Below are positions 52,254-62,293 of a stretch of DNA of 64,000 nucleotides, in pieces. Every line of letters begins with the position of its first letter. The stretch's first letter is position 1. The notes below the pieces were generated by a model. The model ran no database searches. It saw nothing but the letters and a program-made list of their open reading frames with translations, and was not told the DNA's origin. The DNA comes from Paraburkholderia sartisoli (lineage in GTDB: Bacteria; Pseudomonadota; Gammaproteobacteria; Burkholderiales; Burkholderiaceae): assembly GCF_900107685.1 (NCBI RefSeq), contig NZ_FNRQ01000002.1, forward strand, positions 496,001-560,000. The letters are read 5' to 3'. Position numbers and translations under genes: made by a program.

Positions 52254-54194
52254 TCAATGCGCTATCCGGTGATCGATCAGCTCCTTCACGACGCGTGGGT
52301 CCGCCAGCGTGGAGACATCGCCCAGATTGTCGTAATCGCCGTCGGCGATCTTCCGCAGGATGCGCCGCATGATCTTGCCTGAGCGGGTCTTCGGCAGAAC
52401 GGGCGCCCACTGAATGAAGTCAGGACTGGCGATCGGGCCGATTTCCTTGCGCACCAGCGCCACCAGCGCGTCGCGCAACGCCTCCGCCGGCTCGACGCCG
52501 ACCTTGAGCGTCACATACGCGTAAATGCCCTGCCCCTTGAGCGCGTGTGGATAACCGACCACCGCCGCCTCGGCGACGTCGGGATGCGTCACCAGCGCGC
52601 TTTCCACTTCGGCGGTGCCCAGCCTGTGCCCCGAGACGTTGACGACGTCGTCGATCCGTCCGGTGATCCAGTAGTCGCCGTCCGCGTCGCGATGACAACC
52701 GTCGCCGGTGTAGTACTTGCCTTCGAACTGGCTGAAGTACTGCTCGCGCATCCGGTTCGGGTCGCCATACACGTAACGCATCTGTCCGGGCCACGAATCG
52801 AGCATGCACAGGCCGCCGGTACCCGCGCCCTCGATCACGTCGCCGTTCTCGCCGACAAGCGCGGGCTGTACGCCGAAGAAAGGCCGCGTGGCCGCTCCGG
52901 GTTTGAGCGTCGTCGCACCCGGCAGCGGCGCGATCAGAATGCCGCCCGTTTCCGTTTGCCACCAGGTGTCGATCACAGGGCACCGTTTCTCGCCGACGAC
53001 TTCGTAATACCACAACCACGCTGCTGGATTGATCGGCTCGCCGACCGTGCCCAGCAGACGCAGCGACTTGCGCGAGGTCTTCCTGACCGGCGCGTCTCCG
53101 GCGCGCATCAGCGCGCGGATCGCGGTTGGCGCCGTGTAGATGATCTGCACCCGATGCTTGTCGCACACCTGCCAGACCCGTGAGCTGTCCGGATAGTTCG
53201 GGACACCTTCGAACATCACCGTGGTCGCGCCATTGGCAAGCGGACCGTAGACGATATAGCTGTGTCCCGTCACCCAGCCGACGTCGGCGGTACACCAGTA
53301 GACGTCGCCGTCGTGATAGTCGAAAACGTACTGATGCGTGAGCGCGACGTACGTCAGATAGCCGCCCGTGGTGTGTACAACCCCTTTAGGCTTGCCCGTG
53401 GAACCCGAGGTGTAGAGGATATACAGCGGATTCTCGGCGTTCATTTCTTCTGGCGGACAATCCGCGGCGCTCTGGCTCATCAGATCCTCATACCAGTGAT
53501 CGCGGCCTTCGCGCCATCCGACCTTGCCGCCCGTACGCCTGACCACTACGCACGTGTCGACCTTGGGGCATTTCGCCATCGCCGCATCGGCGTTTTCCTT
53601 CATCGATATCGGGGAGCCGCCTCGCATCCCTTCGTCGGCCGTGATGAGGATGGTGGAAGCGCAGCCCTGTAGACGGTTTGCGAGCGCCTCGGGGGAGAAA
53701 CCGCCGAACACCACGGAGTGGATTGCGCCGATGCGTGCGCAAGCAAGCATCGCAACGGCCGCCTCGGGGATCATCGGCATGTAGATCGTCACGCGGTCGC
53801 CGCGTTTGACGCCGAGCGATTTCAGCACGTTGGAGAACTTGCAGACTTCGGTGTGCAGTTCGCGGTAGGTCAGCGTCCGGCTGACGGCGGGATCGTCGCC
53901 TTCCCAGATGATGGCCGCCTGATCGCCGCGCGTCAGCAAATGGCGATCGAGGCAATTGCTGCAGGCGTTCAACGTGCCGTCGTAAAACCACTTGATGTGC
54001 AGGTCGTCGCTGGCAAACGAGACGTCTTTCACGTGTGAATACGGCTTGATCCAGTCGAGACGTTTGCCGTGCTCGCCCCAAAAACCCTCTGGATCTTCTG
54101 TCGAATGACGGTACATCGCCTCGTAACGGGCCTTGTCGGCCCATGCATGCTTTGCCCAGTCCGCTGGCACAGGAAATATTTGATGCTCAGACAT
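52254..54194 (-). CDS. acs: Acetyl-CoA synthetase
   Basis: 646 residues, the normal length for Acs. Motifs: ATP/AMP site [15 protein letters not shown], the acetate pocket segment [14 protein letters not shown], the hinge/AMP motif [23 protein letters not shown], and the acetylatable Lys in [16 protein letters not shown]. It converts acetate, ATP and CoA to acetyl-CoA in the cytoplasm. The start at 54194 follows AAGGAGGAGGCC. It lies downstream of the acetate permease on the same strand, which fits an acetate-scavenging operon. Confidence 0.95.
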   Translation of the reverse strand: MSEHQIFPVPADWAKHAWADKARYEAMYRHSTEDPEGFWGEHGKRLDWIKPYSHVKDVSFASDDLHIKWFYDGTLNACSNCLDRHLLTRGDQAAIIWEGDDPAVSRTLTYRELHTEVCKFSNVLKSLGVKRGDRVTIYMPMIPEAAVAMLACARIGAIHSVVFGGFSPEALANRLQGCASTILITADEGMRGGSPISMKENADAAMAKCPKVDTCVVVRRTGGKVGWREGRDHWYEDLMSQSAADCPPEEMNAENPLYILYTSGSTGKPKGVVHTTGGYLTYVALTHQYVFDYHDGDVYWCTADVGWVTGHSYIVYGPLANGATTVMFEGVPNYPDSSRVWQVCDKHRVQIIYTAPTAIRALMRAGDAPVRKTSRKSLRLLGTVGEPINPAAWLWYYEVVGEKRCPVIDTWWQTETGGILIAPLPGATTLKPGAATRPFFGVQPALVGENGDVIEGAGTGGLCMLDSWPGQMRYVYGDPNRMREQYFSQFEGKYYTGDGCHRDADGDYWITGRIDDVVNVSGHRLGTAEVESALVTHPDVAEAAVVGYPHALKGQGIYAYVTLKVGVEPAEALRDALVALVRKEIGPIASPDFIQWAPVLPKTRSGKIMRRILRKIADGDYDNLGDVSTLADPRVVKELIDHRIAH

Positions 54195-54274
54195 GGCCTC
54201 CTCCTTGAGGACGTGTACTGCCATGCCGGCGGCGGAGGCACCCCTGGGCGCGCTGCCCCGCCGGCGCCGGATCG

Positions 54275-54853
54275 CTACGCGATTTGTGGATGGGGTTCCA
54301 CGTAGGGATGAGTGGGCAGCACGGTCCGCCCGAAGCTTTCATTGATGAGCATCGCGGCTGACGCGTAGAACGCCAGCAAGGCCGTGATCAGCCCCGTATA
54401 GCCGCCCATGTGCGTGGCGAGAAGAGACCCCGTCCACGCTCCGATCGCCAGAAGCAGATAGGTGATCCAGAGGACCAGGAACACGACCTGCACGGACGTA
54501 CTGGTGTGCATGGAGCCAATCCACATATAAAACGTAAACACGCCCCACACCAGCAGATACCAGCCCACGAACGCTTCGGGCACCTTCGTGCCGAGGAACG
54601 CGACAAACAGCGCGAAGGACCACCAGAACGCGCCATAACTGAGGAATGCCACCATCCCGAGTGTATTGCCGCGTGGAAACTCGAGCACGCCCGCGATCAT
54701 CTGCGCCGTGCCGCCGAACGCAAACGCCAGCGCCAGTACCAGGCCCAATGCATCGGCATTGAACCAGCCTGCGTTGACCATGCTGAGCATCCACGTTGTG
54801 AATGCAAACCCGGCGAGTCCGAGCGGCGCCGGGTTGGAAAGTTTGCCACCCAT
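54275..54853 (-). CDS. satP: Acetate/succinate:H+ symporter SatP (AceTr family)
   Basis: 192 residues with six hydrophobic helices and the AceTr signature [10 protein letters not shown] near the N-terminus. Inner-membrane uptake of acetate. The start at 54853 has GGAGG upstream. Lies before acs, separated by 80 bp. Site C of the dyad motif lies 142 bp upstream. Confidence 0.93.
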   Translation of the reverse strand: MGGKLSNPAPLGLAGFAFTTWMLSMVNAGWFNADALGLVLALAFAFGGTAQMIAGVLEFPRGNTLGMVAFLSYGAFWWSFALFVAFLGTKVPEAFVGWYLLVWGVFTFYMWIGSMHTSTSVQVVFLVLWITYLLLAIGAWTGSLLATHMGGYTGLITALLAFYASAAMLINESFGRTVLPTHPYVEPHPQIA

Positions 54854-54994
54854 GATTTGCCTCCGTGTGGTCGTTGTTTCCGGTTTTCCGATTGCCATAG
54901 GTCGAGCCATCCGCGAGCAGGACACAACCACGGCGCCGTTGGGGCTCGCGTTGCTTCATCGTCTGTCATGGCGATGGGCCTCTGTAGATTATAG

Positions 54995-55021
54995 GATATA
55001 TATCACGTTGTGATATATATC
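54995..55021. promoter_or_regulatory. 27-bp perfect palindrome with the TATCACG dyad, site C
   Basis: GATATATATCAC and GTGATATATATC flank GTT. It is the most symmetric of the four sites and contains TATCACGTTGTGATA (55001-55015). It lies between satP (minus strand) and the TonB receptor gene (plus strand) and could act in both directions. Confidence 0.75.
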
Positions 55022-55148
55022 TCGTACCCCCCCGACGGCTGCCAGGTTGCGTCCCGGTCGACCCCATCCGCCCCGCCCCGCCTGTTGCATCGATGCCGCA
55101 ATCGCGGCTTTTTTTGCGCCAAGTTGCCCACGCTTTCATTTTTCCTAT

Positions 55149-55163
55149 TGAGAAAAGTTCTCA
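55149..55163. promoter_or_regulatory. TGAGAA-AAG-TTCTCA inverted repeat
   Basis: Six-base perfect arms, three bases before the large palindrome. Its TTCTCATTTGATC resembles part of a Fur box. Confidence 0.45.
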
Positions 55164-55166
55164 TTT

Positions 55167-55207
55167 GATCTATAAACGCAAATCATTCGCATTTGCGTTT
55201 ATAGATC
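55167..55207. promoter_or_regulatory. 41-bp palindrome enclosing a Fur-box-like core
   Basis: GATCTATAAACGCAAAT and its exact complement flank CATTCGC. The centre (reverse strand GCGAATGATTTGC) looks like a Fur half-site pair. Located 171 bp before the receptor gene. The hairpin potential is extreme for an operator. Confidence 0.65.
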
Positions 55208-55377
55208 CATCGCGTCGAACGGGATGTTCCAGCTTCGCGGATTTCAACCCGACGCTCGAGCCTGGGACCCCATCAAGGCAGGCTTTTGTCGCTGCAAATC
55301 CGGCTTTCACGATGTCCCGTGAGTCGTTCGGAACGCCACAAAAACAGACCAGACCAACCACACCAGCAGGAGAACCT

Positions 55378-57579
55378 ATGTCTGAGCGCCGCGGAAGTAC
55401 TCTGACGGCATCTTCGACCGGCAGGCTTGCCGATCGGATCAAATCACTGCGCCCGACCGCCATGGCGCTAGCCCTGCGCAGCGTTCCCGTTGGCTTTCTG
55501 CTGACCGGGATCGCAGTCGCCCCGACGACGCACGCCGCCGAAGACACGCTGCCGGCGGTCGACGTCACCGCGCACAGCGACACGGATACGACCGGCTACG
55601 TCGCAAAAGGCATGACAGCTGCAACGAAGACGAACACGCCGATCGTCGAGACGCCGCAATCGGTGTCGGTCGTCACGCGCGACCAGATGGACCAGCAGAA
55701 CGCGCAGACGCTGAATGCAGCGGTGCGCTACGTTTCCGGTGTGACGACCGAAACGCGCGGCGGCGTCGCGACGCGCTACGACCTGCTGATGGTGCGCGGC
55801 TTCACCGCCGACACGTATCTCAACGGTCTCAAGCTGTTGCAGAACAACCAGTACGCGGTGCCGCAGTTCGATCCTTACCTCATGGACAGCATCGACGTGC
55901 TCAAAGGCCCGGTGTCCGTGCTCTATGGTTCGGCGCAGGCAGGCGGTCTGCTCGACCAGGAAAGCAAGATGCCGACGACGCGGCCGTTGCACGAGGTTGG
56001 CATCGAGTTCGGCAACTATGCACACAGGCAGGCAACGGTCGACCTGTCGGGTCCGATCGCGGGCGACGATCATTACCTGTACCGGTTCACGGGTCTCGTG
56101 CGCGAGGAAGACGGCCAGGTCCAGTCGACCCGAAACGAGCGTATCGCCATCGCGCCGGCATTTACGTGGCGGCCTGACGACCGGACCACGCTGACGCTTC
56201 TCGCCCTGTATCAGCACGATCCGCGCAGCACGTCATACGGCAGCGTGCCGCCGCAAGGTTCGGCGCAGCCCAATCCGAACGGCAAGCTGCCCTCCGACTT
56301 CTACGACGGCGATCCGAACTTCGAAAGCTTCAACCGTTCCCAGGAGTCGATCGGATACAAGTTCGAGCGTCTTCTCAACGACACGTGGGCCGTGCGCATG
56401 AACGGCCGCTATCTGCATCTGAGCCAGGACTACAAGAGCGTCTACGGAAGCGGGCTCGAACCCGATCTGCGCACGCTGGATCGCGGCACGGCGGCGTCGT
56501 CGGACACGCTGAACACCGTGTCGCTCGACAACCAGCTCGAAGGAAACTTCGCGACCGGCGCCGTCAGTCACACGCTGCTCGCGGGCTTCGACTATCAGCA
56601 CCTGGCTTCGGGTTATCTCTGGGGCTTTGGTGCGGCACCGTCGCTCGACGTCTTTGCACCGGTCTATGGCCAGACGATCGATCCTCCCGCGCTGTCGATG
56701 AATCACGTATCGTCGACGCAGTACGGTCTCTACCTGCAGGATCAGGCGCGCTGGAACAACTGGCTGCTGACGTTGAGCGGCAGGCAGGACTGGTCACGCA
56801 CCGATACGCGTAACGACACCTTCGGCACACAGCAGAATCAGTCCGATCGAGCATTTACGAAGCGGGCAGGCCTGACGTATCTGTTCAAGAACGGCATCGC
56901 GCCGTATGTCAGCTACACCGAGTCTTTCGTTCCGCAGGCGGGCACGGACCGCAACGGCCGGGTGTTCGATCCGGAGCGTGCGCACCAGTACGAAATCGGT
57001 ATCAAGTTCCAGCCGCCGAAGTACAACATGCTGTTCACCGCGGCATTGTTCGACCTGACGCGCGAGAACCTGCTGACGACCGACCTCGTCAACCCGAACT
57101 TCCAGACGCAATCCGGTGAAGCGCGTTCGCGCGGGCTCGAGCTCGAAGCGAAGGCGAGCCTCACGGATTCCCTGAACGTGACGGCAAGCTATACGTACCT
57201 CGACACGAAGTACACGAAGGACAACAGCGGCCTTGCTGGCAAGTTCGTCGCAGCGGTGCCGCAGAACCAGGCGTCGGCATGGGCGTACTACACGCTCAAC
57301 CGCGGACCGCTGGCAGGCTTGTCGCTCGGTGCCGGCGGACGCTACACGGGGACGACCTACAGCTCTGACAACTCGTTCCAGGTTCAGAGCTTCTTCCTCG
57401 TCGATGCGACGCTGCGCTACGACCTTGGCCGTGCGTCGTCGAGTCTCAAGGGCTCGTCGCTCTACGTCAATGCGCAGAACCTGTTCAACAAGAAATACGT
57501 CGCGTCGTGCTACTACGGGTCGTGGTGCGCGTATGGGTACGGTCGTCAGGTTTTTGCCGGCATGAACTACAAGTGGTAA
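55378..57579 (+). CDS. TonB-dependent siderophore receptor
   Basis: 733 residues. Long signal peptide ending near THAA (about residue 54), then a plug domain (TPQSVSVVTRDQMDQQNAQ, VRGF, SIDVLKGPVSVLYGSAQAGGL) and a beta-barrel to a C-terminal MNYKW, ending in the aromatic residue typical of outer-membrane barrels. It imports a ferric siderophore with TonB energy. Start chosen at the ATG after AGGAGAACCT. Fur control is likely from the upstream palindrome. A perfect terminator follows. Confidence 0.95.
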   Translation: MSERRGSTLTASSTGRLADRIKSLRPTAMALALRSVPVGFLLTGIAVAPTTHAAEDTLPAVDVTAHSDTDTTGYVAKGMTAATKTNTPIVETPQSVSVVTRDQMDQQNAQTLNAAVRYVSGVTTETRGGVATRYDLLMVRGFTADTYLNGLKLLQNNQYAVPQFDPYLMDSIDVLKGPVSVLYGSAQAGGLLDQESKMPTTRPLHEVGIEFGNYAHRQATVDLSGPIAGDDHYLYRFTGLVREEDGQVQSTRNERIAIAPAFTWRPDDRTTLTLLALYQHDPRSTSYGSVPPQGSAQPNPNGKLPSDFYDGDPNFESFNRSQESIGYKFERLLNDTWAVRMNGRYLHLSQDYKSVYGSGLEPDLRTLDRGTAASSDTLNTVSLDNQLEGNFATGAVSHTLLAGFDYQHLASGYLWGFGAAPSLDVFAPVYGQTIDPPALSMNHVSSTQYGLYLQDQARWNNWLLTLSGRQDWSRTDTRNDTFGTQQNQSDRAFTKRAGLTYLFKNGIAPYVSYTESFVPQAGTDRNGRVFDPERAHQYEIGIKFQPPKYNMLFTAALFDLTRENLLTTDLVNPNFQTQSGEARSRGLELEAKASLTDSLNVTASYTYLDTKYTKDNSGLAGKFVAAVPQNQASAWAYYTLNRGPLAGLSLGAGGRYTGTTYSSDNSFQVQSFFLVDATLRYDLGRASSSLKGSSLYVNAQNLFNKKYVASCYYGSWCAYGYGRQVFAGMNYKW

Positions 57580-57615
57580 AGACCGGGTCTTGACGCGACG
57601 TGTCTCAATGCGAAG

Positions 57616-57646
57616 GGACACCGTTCGATGAACGGTGTCCTTTTTT
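57616..57646 (+). terminator. Rho-independent terminator of the TonB receptor gene
   Basis: GGACACCGTT and AACGGTGTCC form a perfect 10-bp stem around CGATG, followed by six T residues (57641-57646). Confidence 0.93.
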
Positions 57647-57687
57647 CTGGGCGAACCGCCGCGTCGGTGCGTCGGTGCGTCGGCGTG

Positions 57688-58167
57688 TCAATCAGCAGCG
57701 GCCGCTGCGCGCTCTATCGCGGCTATGTCGATCTTCTTCATTTTCATCATCTCGTCCATCGCGCGCTTTCCGGCATCACGATCGGACCCGCTAACGAGCT
57801 CGAGCAGTCGCCTGGGCGTGATCTGCCACGAAAAGCCCCAGCGGTCCTTGCACCAGCCGCAAGGCGCTTCCTCTCCGCCATTGCCGACAATGGCGTTCCA
57901 GTATCGGTCGGTCTCTGCCTGGCTATCCGTCAGGACCATGAAACTGACCGCCTCGTTTGGCTTGAAACCGGGCCCGCCGTTCAGCCCCACGAAGCGGCGG
58001 CCGAGCACGGTGAACTCGATCGTCAACTCCGGACCCTGCCCAATGCCCGGTATGGGGGATGCATGACCTGCATCGACATGGCTGTCGGGAAAGGTGGCGG
58101 CGTAAAACTCCGCCGCCTCGCGCGCTCTACCTTGATCGAACCACAGACATGTCACTAACTCGGTCAT
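57688..58167 (-). CDS. VOC-family (PhnB/3-demethylubiquinone-like) protein
   Basis: 159 residues with the PhnB-like VOC fold: [45 protein letters not shown] and [17 protein letters not shown]. These are homologues of the glyoxalase superfamily usually called 3-demethylubiquinone-9 3-methyltransferase domain, with no proven enzyme role. Convergent with the TonB gene. Confidence 0.88.
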   Translation of the reverse strand: MTELVTCLWFDQGRAREAAEFYAATFPDSHVDAGHASPIPGIGQGPELTIEFTVLGRRFVGLNGGPGFKPNEAVSFMVLTDSQAETDRYWNAIVGNGGEEAPCGWCKDRWGFSWQITPRRLLELVSGSDRDAGKRAMDEMMKMKKIDIAAIERAAAAAD

Positions 58168-58384
58168 CGCAATCTCCTTTCAGAAAAACGCGTCGTCAAC
58201 TGGCTTTGAGGGCAGCATCCTGATGCCCACGCCATTGGGCGGTGGCAGCGGGTGCAAAGGTGCTATCCCGGCTCATTATGATCTGCTGCGTGCGCGCCGG
58301 GAGCGGCCAGGCGGCGTTTGACCCGAACGGTTTTTGCACCCGATATTCGCCCGGCTCCCACCAGGCGTTCCATTTTCTGGCTGA
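58168..58384. other. Spacer without a gene
   Basis: 217 bp between two minus-strand genes, with no feature I can support. Confidence 0.4.
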
Positions 58385-58660
58385 TCACTGATTGAGCCTC
58401 GTGTGCATATGCGTGACGTGCGCCGGATTCGAGGCGACAGCATTGTGCCCAATGTCGGTAATGCGCCAGTTGCCGGCTCCATGTTGCACTGCGAGCCCCC
58501 GGTCATCGAGAAGCAGCAGGTGGTGCCTGATGGCCTCGAAGCTCACGTCCGGGTGAGTTTTCCCGAGCGCTGCAGCAATCGAATCATCGTTCTCGTCGCC
58601 TTTTTCGCTTGCCTCCAGGACAGCGAGAATGCCCCACAAAAGGTCTTGATCCCGTTTCAT
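58385..58660 (-). CDS. DUF2513-like small protein
   Basis: 91 residues. Start MKRDQDLLWGILAVLEAS, then IAAALGKTHPDVSFEAIRHHLLLLDDRGLA, and WRITDIGHNAV near the end, the winged-helix-like layout of DUF2513 proteins (often found on phages and plasmids). Ribosome site AAAAGGGGACGACG. Function unknown. Confidence 0.7.
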   Translation of the reverse strand: MKRDQDLLWGILAVLEASEKGDENDDSIAAALGKTHPDVSFEAIRHHLLLLDDRGLAVQHGAGNWRITDIGHNAVASNPAHVTHMHTRLNQ

Positions 58661-58727
58661 CGTCGTCCCCTTTTCTGGTTGTCGGAATGTATAGCTTAGT
58701 CCAAACGCAGAGTCCGGAAAGACCTGC

Positions 58728-60257
58728 TCAGCCCTCCAGACACGCCCGCAACTTTCGCGCGAGACGCCCTGCTTCATCCGCATCGGCGATGTTCGCGAAA
58801 CCCATCACGAGGCCGCGCAGCGTGTGCCGCGCGCGGCCATTCGCGTACCAGATCGAAAGCGGCAGCACCGCGAGCCCCGCTTCGCGGGCGCGCGAGGCGA
58901 CGGCGACGTCATCGACCGGGCCATCGGGGCCTTCGGTGAACTGCATCGCGAACTGGATGCCACCGGGCGGCAAATCGACAATCAGCCGTTCGCCAAACGC
59001 CTGCTCCAGCGCATGCACGATCAGCACGCGCCGCCCGGCGTACAACGCGCGCATCCGCTTCAGATGCCGCGCAAAATGCCCCTGCCCGATGAAATCCGCC
59101 ACCGCCGCCTGCAATAGCGTCGGCGATCCGGCGTTCATGCTGAACGCCACCCGCCCGACGCGCTCGACAGCCCGCTCCGGCACCACGACATACGCGAGCC
59201 GCAACCCGGGAAACATGACCTTGCTGAACGTGCCGCAATAGATCACGCGGTCGCGCTGGTCGAGGCTCTTCAAAGCCGGCAATGGCCGGCCCAGATAACG
59301 GAACTCGCTGTCGTAGTCGTCCTCGATGATCCAGCTGGACGCCTTCTCTGCCCAGTCCAGCAGCGCCACACGTCTTGCGAGCGACAGCGTGTGCCCGAGC
59401 GGGCTCTGATGCGACGGCGTGACCACGGCGAAGCGCGCCTGCGCATCCAGCAGGATGCCGCGCTCGACGTCGATGCCTTCGCCATCCACCGGCACCGGCA
59501 CGAGCTGCACGCCGGTCTCGGCCAGAAATCCGCGCGCGAGCAGATAGCCGGGATCCTCGAACCACATGCGATCGTTTGGACGGGCGAGGCTGCGCAACAC
59601 GAGTTCAAGCGTCGCACGGTAGCCGCCGGTGACGAACACCTGTTCCGGCAGGCAGGTCACGCCGCGCGACAGCCCGAGACAGGTGGCGATATGTTCGCGC
59701 AGCGGCCGGTAACCGGCCGGATCCGGGTACGCGAACATCGCAGGATCGCCGCTGCGCGCGCGACGCGAGACGAGCCGGTTCCATACCTTGCCCGGAAACG
59801 CATCGAGCGCGGGCAGCCCCGGTTGCAACGGTCGCGGCTCGCCGCTCATCGCAGCGGCGACGGCCTGCTGGCGCGGCGTCGGTTGACCGCCGCGCGATTC
59901 GCCCGGCGTCTCCGGCGTGCCAGCTCCCTCTGTGTGCTGGCCACCGTGCGCGTCCTGAACAGCTTGCGCACGCAACGAGCGCATCACCGATGCCGGCAGC
60001 GACGGCGATACGAACGTGCCCGCCGCGCCACGCATCTGCAGGTAGCCCTCGTCGACAAGGATCGTATAGGCCAGCTCGACCGTGCCGCGCGCCGTGTTCA
60101 GCTGCGTGGCGAGGCCGCGCAGCGCGGGCACCCGGTCGCCGGGATGCAGATGACCCGCGGCAATCGCCGTCCTGAAACGTTCGCAGATCTGCAGATGGAT
60201 CGGCAACTGCCGGTTCCGGTCGATTTCGATGGTCAACGGAGGAGTCGGCACGGTCAT
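58728..60257 (-). CDS. MocR/PdxR-family regulator (GntR-aminotransferase fusion)
   Basis: 509 residues. N-terminal GntR winged helix (PIHLQICERFRTAIAAGHLHPGDRVPALRGLATQLNTARGTVELAY), a linker, then a class I aminotransferase fold with the PLP Lys in YCGTFSKVMFPGLRLAY. MocR proteins use PLP or an aldehyde as effector and often control neighbouring or divergent genes, here the NAD(P)-binding protein at 60447. The start at 60257 lacks a strong ribosome site; a longer frame is shadowed. Confidence 0.9.
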   Translation of the reverse strand: MTVPTPPLTIEIDRNRQLPIHLQICERFRTAIAAGHLHPGDRVPALRGLATQLNTARGTVELAYTILVDEGYLQMRGAAGTFVSPSLPASVMRSLRAQAVQDAHGGQHTEGAGTPETPGESRGGQPTPRQQAVAAAMSGEPRPLQPGLPALDAFPGKVWNRLVSRRARSGDPAMFAYPDPAGYRPLREHIATCLGLSRGVTCLPEQVFVTGGYRATLELVLRSLARPNDRMWFEDPGYLLARGFLAETGVQLVPVPVDGEGIDVERGILLDAQARFAVVTPSHQSPLGHTLSLARRVALLDWAEKASSWIIEDDYDSEFRYLGRPLPALKSLDQRDRVIYCGTFSKVMFPGLRLAYVVVPERAVERVGRVAFSMNAGSPTLLQAAVADFIGQGHFARHLKRMRALYAGRRVLIVHALEQAFGERLIVDLPPGGIQFAMQFTEGPDGPVDDVAVASRAREAGLAVLPLSIWYANGRARHTLRGLVMGFANIADADEAGRLARKLRACLEG

Positions 60258-60446
60258 GACGGTCTGGCGGGCAAGGGGCGCGGGAACAACATGGACTAGT
60301 CGGAGCGACGATTCCTGGCACTGTTCGACAGCGCATGATACTTCCACAATAGCCTCACGCGATGCAACGGCGGCGGACACTTTCACGCGATACGACACCC
60401 GCCTCGCGCGCCGCGCGTTCATTTACTCTCATCTGGAGAATCTGCC

Positions 60447-61199
60447 ATGAAGATCGTCGTGATCGGTGGTTCCGGCCTGATTGGCTCACGTGTCGTCACG
60501 CTGCTGAGCGACGCGGGCCATGAGGCGCTCGCCGCGTCGCCGCGCACCGGTGTGAACGCCGTTACGGGCGAAGGCCTGAGTAACGCGCTCGTCGGCGCGG
60601 ACGTCGTAGTGGATGTGACGAACGCGCCGTCATGGGAGCCGCAGGCGGTGCTCGACTTCTTCCGCACCTCGGCGCGCAATCTCGGCAAGGCCGAGGTGGC
60701 CGCGGGCGTGCGCCATCACGTCGCGCTATCCATCGTCGGCTGCGACCGCACGCCGGAAAACGCGTATTTCGCCGCCAAGGTCGCGCAGGAAGAAGTGATC
60801 GAAGCGGCCGGCGTGCCATACACGATCGTGCGCGCGACACAGTTCATGGAGTTCATCGGCGGCATCGCGGATTTCAGCACGGACAGCGGCACGGTGCGCA
60901 TCGGCGACGGACTATTTCAGCCGATCGCCGCGGATGACGTCGCGACGATCCTCGCGCAGGTCGCGCTCGCCGCGCCGCTGAACGGCACGGTCCAGATTGC
61001 CGGCCCAGACCGCGCGCCTTTCGCGGAGATCGTCAGGCGTTATCTGAAATCGGCAAGCGACCCGCGCCCGGTGGTGACGGATCGCGAGGCGCGGTACTAC
61101 GGTGGCCGTGTCGAGGAACACTCGCTCGTGCCGCTCGGCGACGCGCGGATTGGCCGCATCAACCTCGACCAGTGGCTGGCGCAGGCTAAAAAGGGTTGA
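60447..61199 (+). CDS. NAD(P)H-binding protein (atypical SDR, NmrA-like)
   Basis: 250 residues. Rossmann motif GGSGLIGSRVV at the start, then VVVDVTNAPSWEP and VGCDRTPENAYFAAK (a Tyr near the usual catalytic place), and PYTIVRATQFMEF. An atypical short-chain dehydrogenase/NmrA-like protein common in Burkholderia. Divergent from the MocR gene, which may regulate it. GGAG precedes the ATG. Confidence 0.88.
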   Translation: MKIVVIGGSGLIGSRVVTLLSDAGHEALAASPRTGVNAVTGEGLSNALVGADVVVDVTNAPSWEPQAVLDFFRTSARNLGKAEVAAGVRHHVALSIVGCDRTPENAYFAAKVAQEEVIEAAGVPYTIVRATQFMEFIGGIADFSTDSGTVRIGDGLFQPIAADDVATILAQVALAAPLNGTVQIAGPDRAPFAEIVRRYLKSASDPRPVVTDREARYYGGRVEEHSLVPLGDARIGRINLDQWLAQAKKG

Positions 61200-61316
61200 C
61201 TGCAAAGGCTTGACTGCAGGGTGATGCGAAACCTGAATCAATGCGTCTACATTTCCCTTGATCCGAACCGTCGGCCCAATCGACGTTAACACCATACATC
61301 AATTTTCTGGGCAAGC

Positions 61317-62027
61317 ATGAGCGCGTCACAAAAGGTTGTCGTCGTTACTGGCGCATCGCAAGGCATAGGCGCCGAAGTCGTGAGGGCGTTCCGCAGGCTC
61401 GACTACCGCATTGTTGCGACTGCGCGCTCGATCAAACCATCGGACGACGAGAACATCCTGACTGTAGCGGGTGATATTGGCGATCCGGCGACGGCCCAAC
61501 GCGTCGTTTCCGAAGGTGTCGCGCGCTTTGGCCGGATCGACACGCTGGTGAACAACGCCGGCATATACATCGGTAAACCGTTCACCCGGCACACCGCCGA
61601 AGACTTCGCCGCAGTGGTGAACGTGAATGTCGCGGGTTTCTTTTACGTCACGCAACTCGCGATCGCGGAAATGGAAAAGCATTCGGGCGGCCACGTGGTT
61701 AGCGTGACCTCCAGCGCAGCTGACGCTGCGATCAGCGGCGTGTATTCGGCATTGGCTGCCCTGACGAAGGGTGGTCTGAACGCCGCCACGAAGTCGCTGG
61801 CGATTGAATATGCCAGGAAAGGTATTCGCGTGAATGCCGTCGCGCCGGGGATCATCAAGACGCCAATGCACGCGCCGGAAACTCACGCAGCGCTGGGCGC
61901 GTTCCATCCGCTTGGGCGCATGGGTGAGATGAGCGATATCGCCGGTGCGATTCTGTTCCTTGATTCCGCACCGTTCATCACGGGAGAAATCCTGCACGTC
62001 GACGGTGGCCAGAGCGCTGGTCACTAA
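61317..62027 (+). CDS. SDR-family oxidoreductase with noncanonical active site
   Basis: 236 residues. Cofactor motif TGASQGIG at about 11-18, NNAGIY at 79-84, the catalytic-Ser region VTSSAADA, and VNAVAPGIIKTPMHAPETHA near the end. The usual Tyr-x-x-x-Lys is not present as such: Lys151 has Ala147 in the Tyr position, while a Tyr lies at 143. From memory, similar LTKGGLNA-type proteins form a subfamily. Activity and substrate are unknown. Ends just before an IS-type fragment. Confidence 0.88.
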   Translation: MSASQKVVVVTGASQGIGAEVVRAFRRLDYRIVATARSIKPSDDENILTVAGDIGDPATAQRVVSEGVARFGRIDTLVNNAGIYIGKPFTRHTAEDFAAVVNVNVAGFFYVTQLAIAEMEKHSGGHVVSVTSSAADAAISGVYSALAALTKGGLNAATKSLAIEYARKGIRVNAVAPGIIKTPMHAPETHAALGAFHPLGRMGEMSDIAGAILFLDSAPFITGEILHVDGGQSAGH

Positions 62028-62034
62028 GCTCTGT

Positions 62035-62293
62035 TCACATTTTTACGAATGGTCCAAACGCATCGGCAAGCGACGCGAACACGAGGTCGCTGTCCGCGCG
62101 CTTGTCGTAGCGAGTGGAGACCCGGCGAAAATGCTTGATACGGTTGAAGAAGCGCCCGACCACATTGCGTGTGCGGTATAGCGTCCGGCGATAACGGCGC
62201 TTCGACTTGCGGTTCGAGCGCGGCGGAATAACGACCTTGGCGCCGGTGGAGCGAACCGCCTCCGCAAAGGCATCGGCATCGTAGCCTCTGCTG
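62035..62293 (-). pseudogene. IS5-type transposase, C-terminal fragment
   Basis: On the minus strand the frame reads SRGYDADAFAEAVRSTGAK, VIPPRSNRKSKRRYRR, RNVVGRFFNRIKHFRRVSTR and YDKRADSDLVFASLADAFGP before TGA (62035-62037). This is the C-terminus of an IS5-family transposase (RxxVERxFxxLKxFRRxxTRYD pattern). The N-terminal part is absent. The TGTTCACA end near 62032-62039 may be the IS terminal repeat. Confidence 0.85.

Larger units (their letters stand above)
55022..55377. other. Leader of the TonB receptor gene
   Basis: Holds the TGAGAA/TTCTCA inverted repeat (55149-55163) and the 41-bp palindrome (55167-55207). A longer in-frame start at 55093 was rejected because the signal peptide and ribosome site only appear at 55378. 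Confidence 0.6.

Noticed and set aside
55093..55377. Upstream extension of the TonB receptor
   Set aside because: It covers the palindromes and lacks a signal peptide; the ribosome site and signal begin at 55378.
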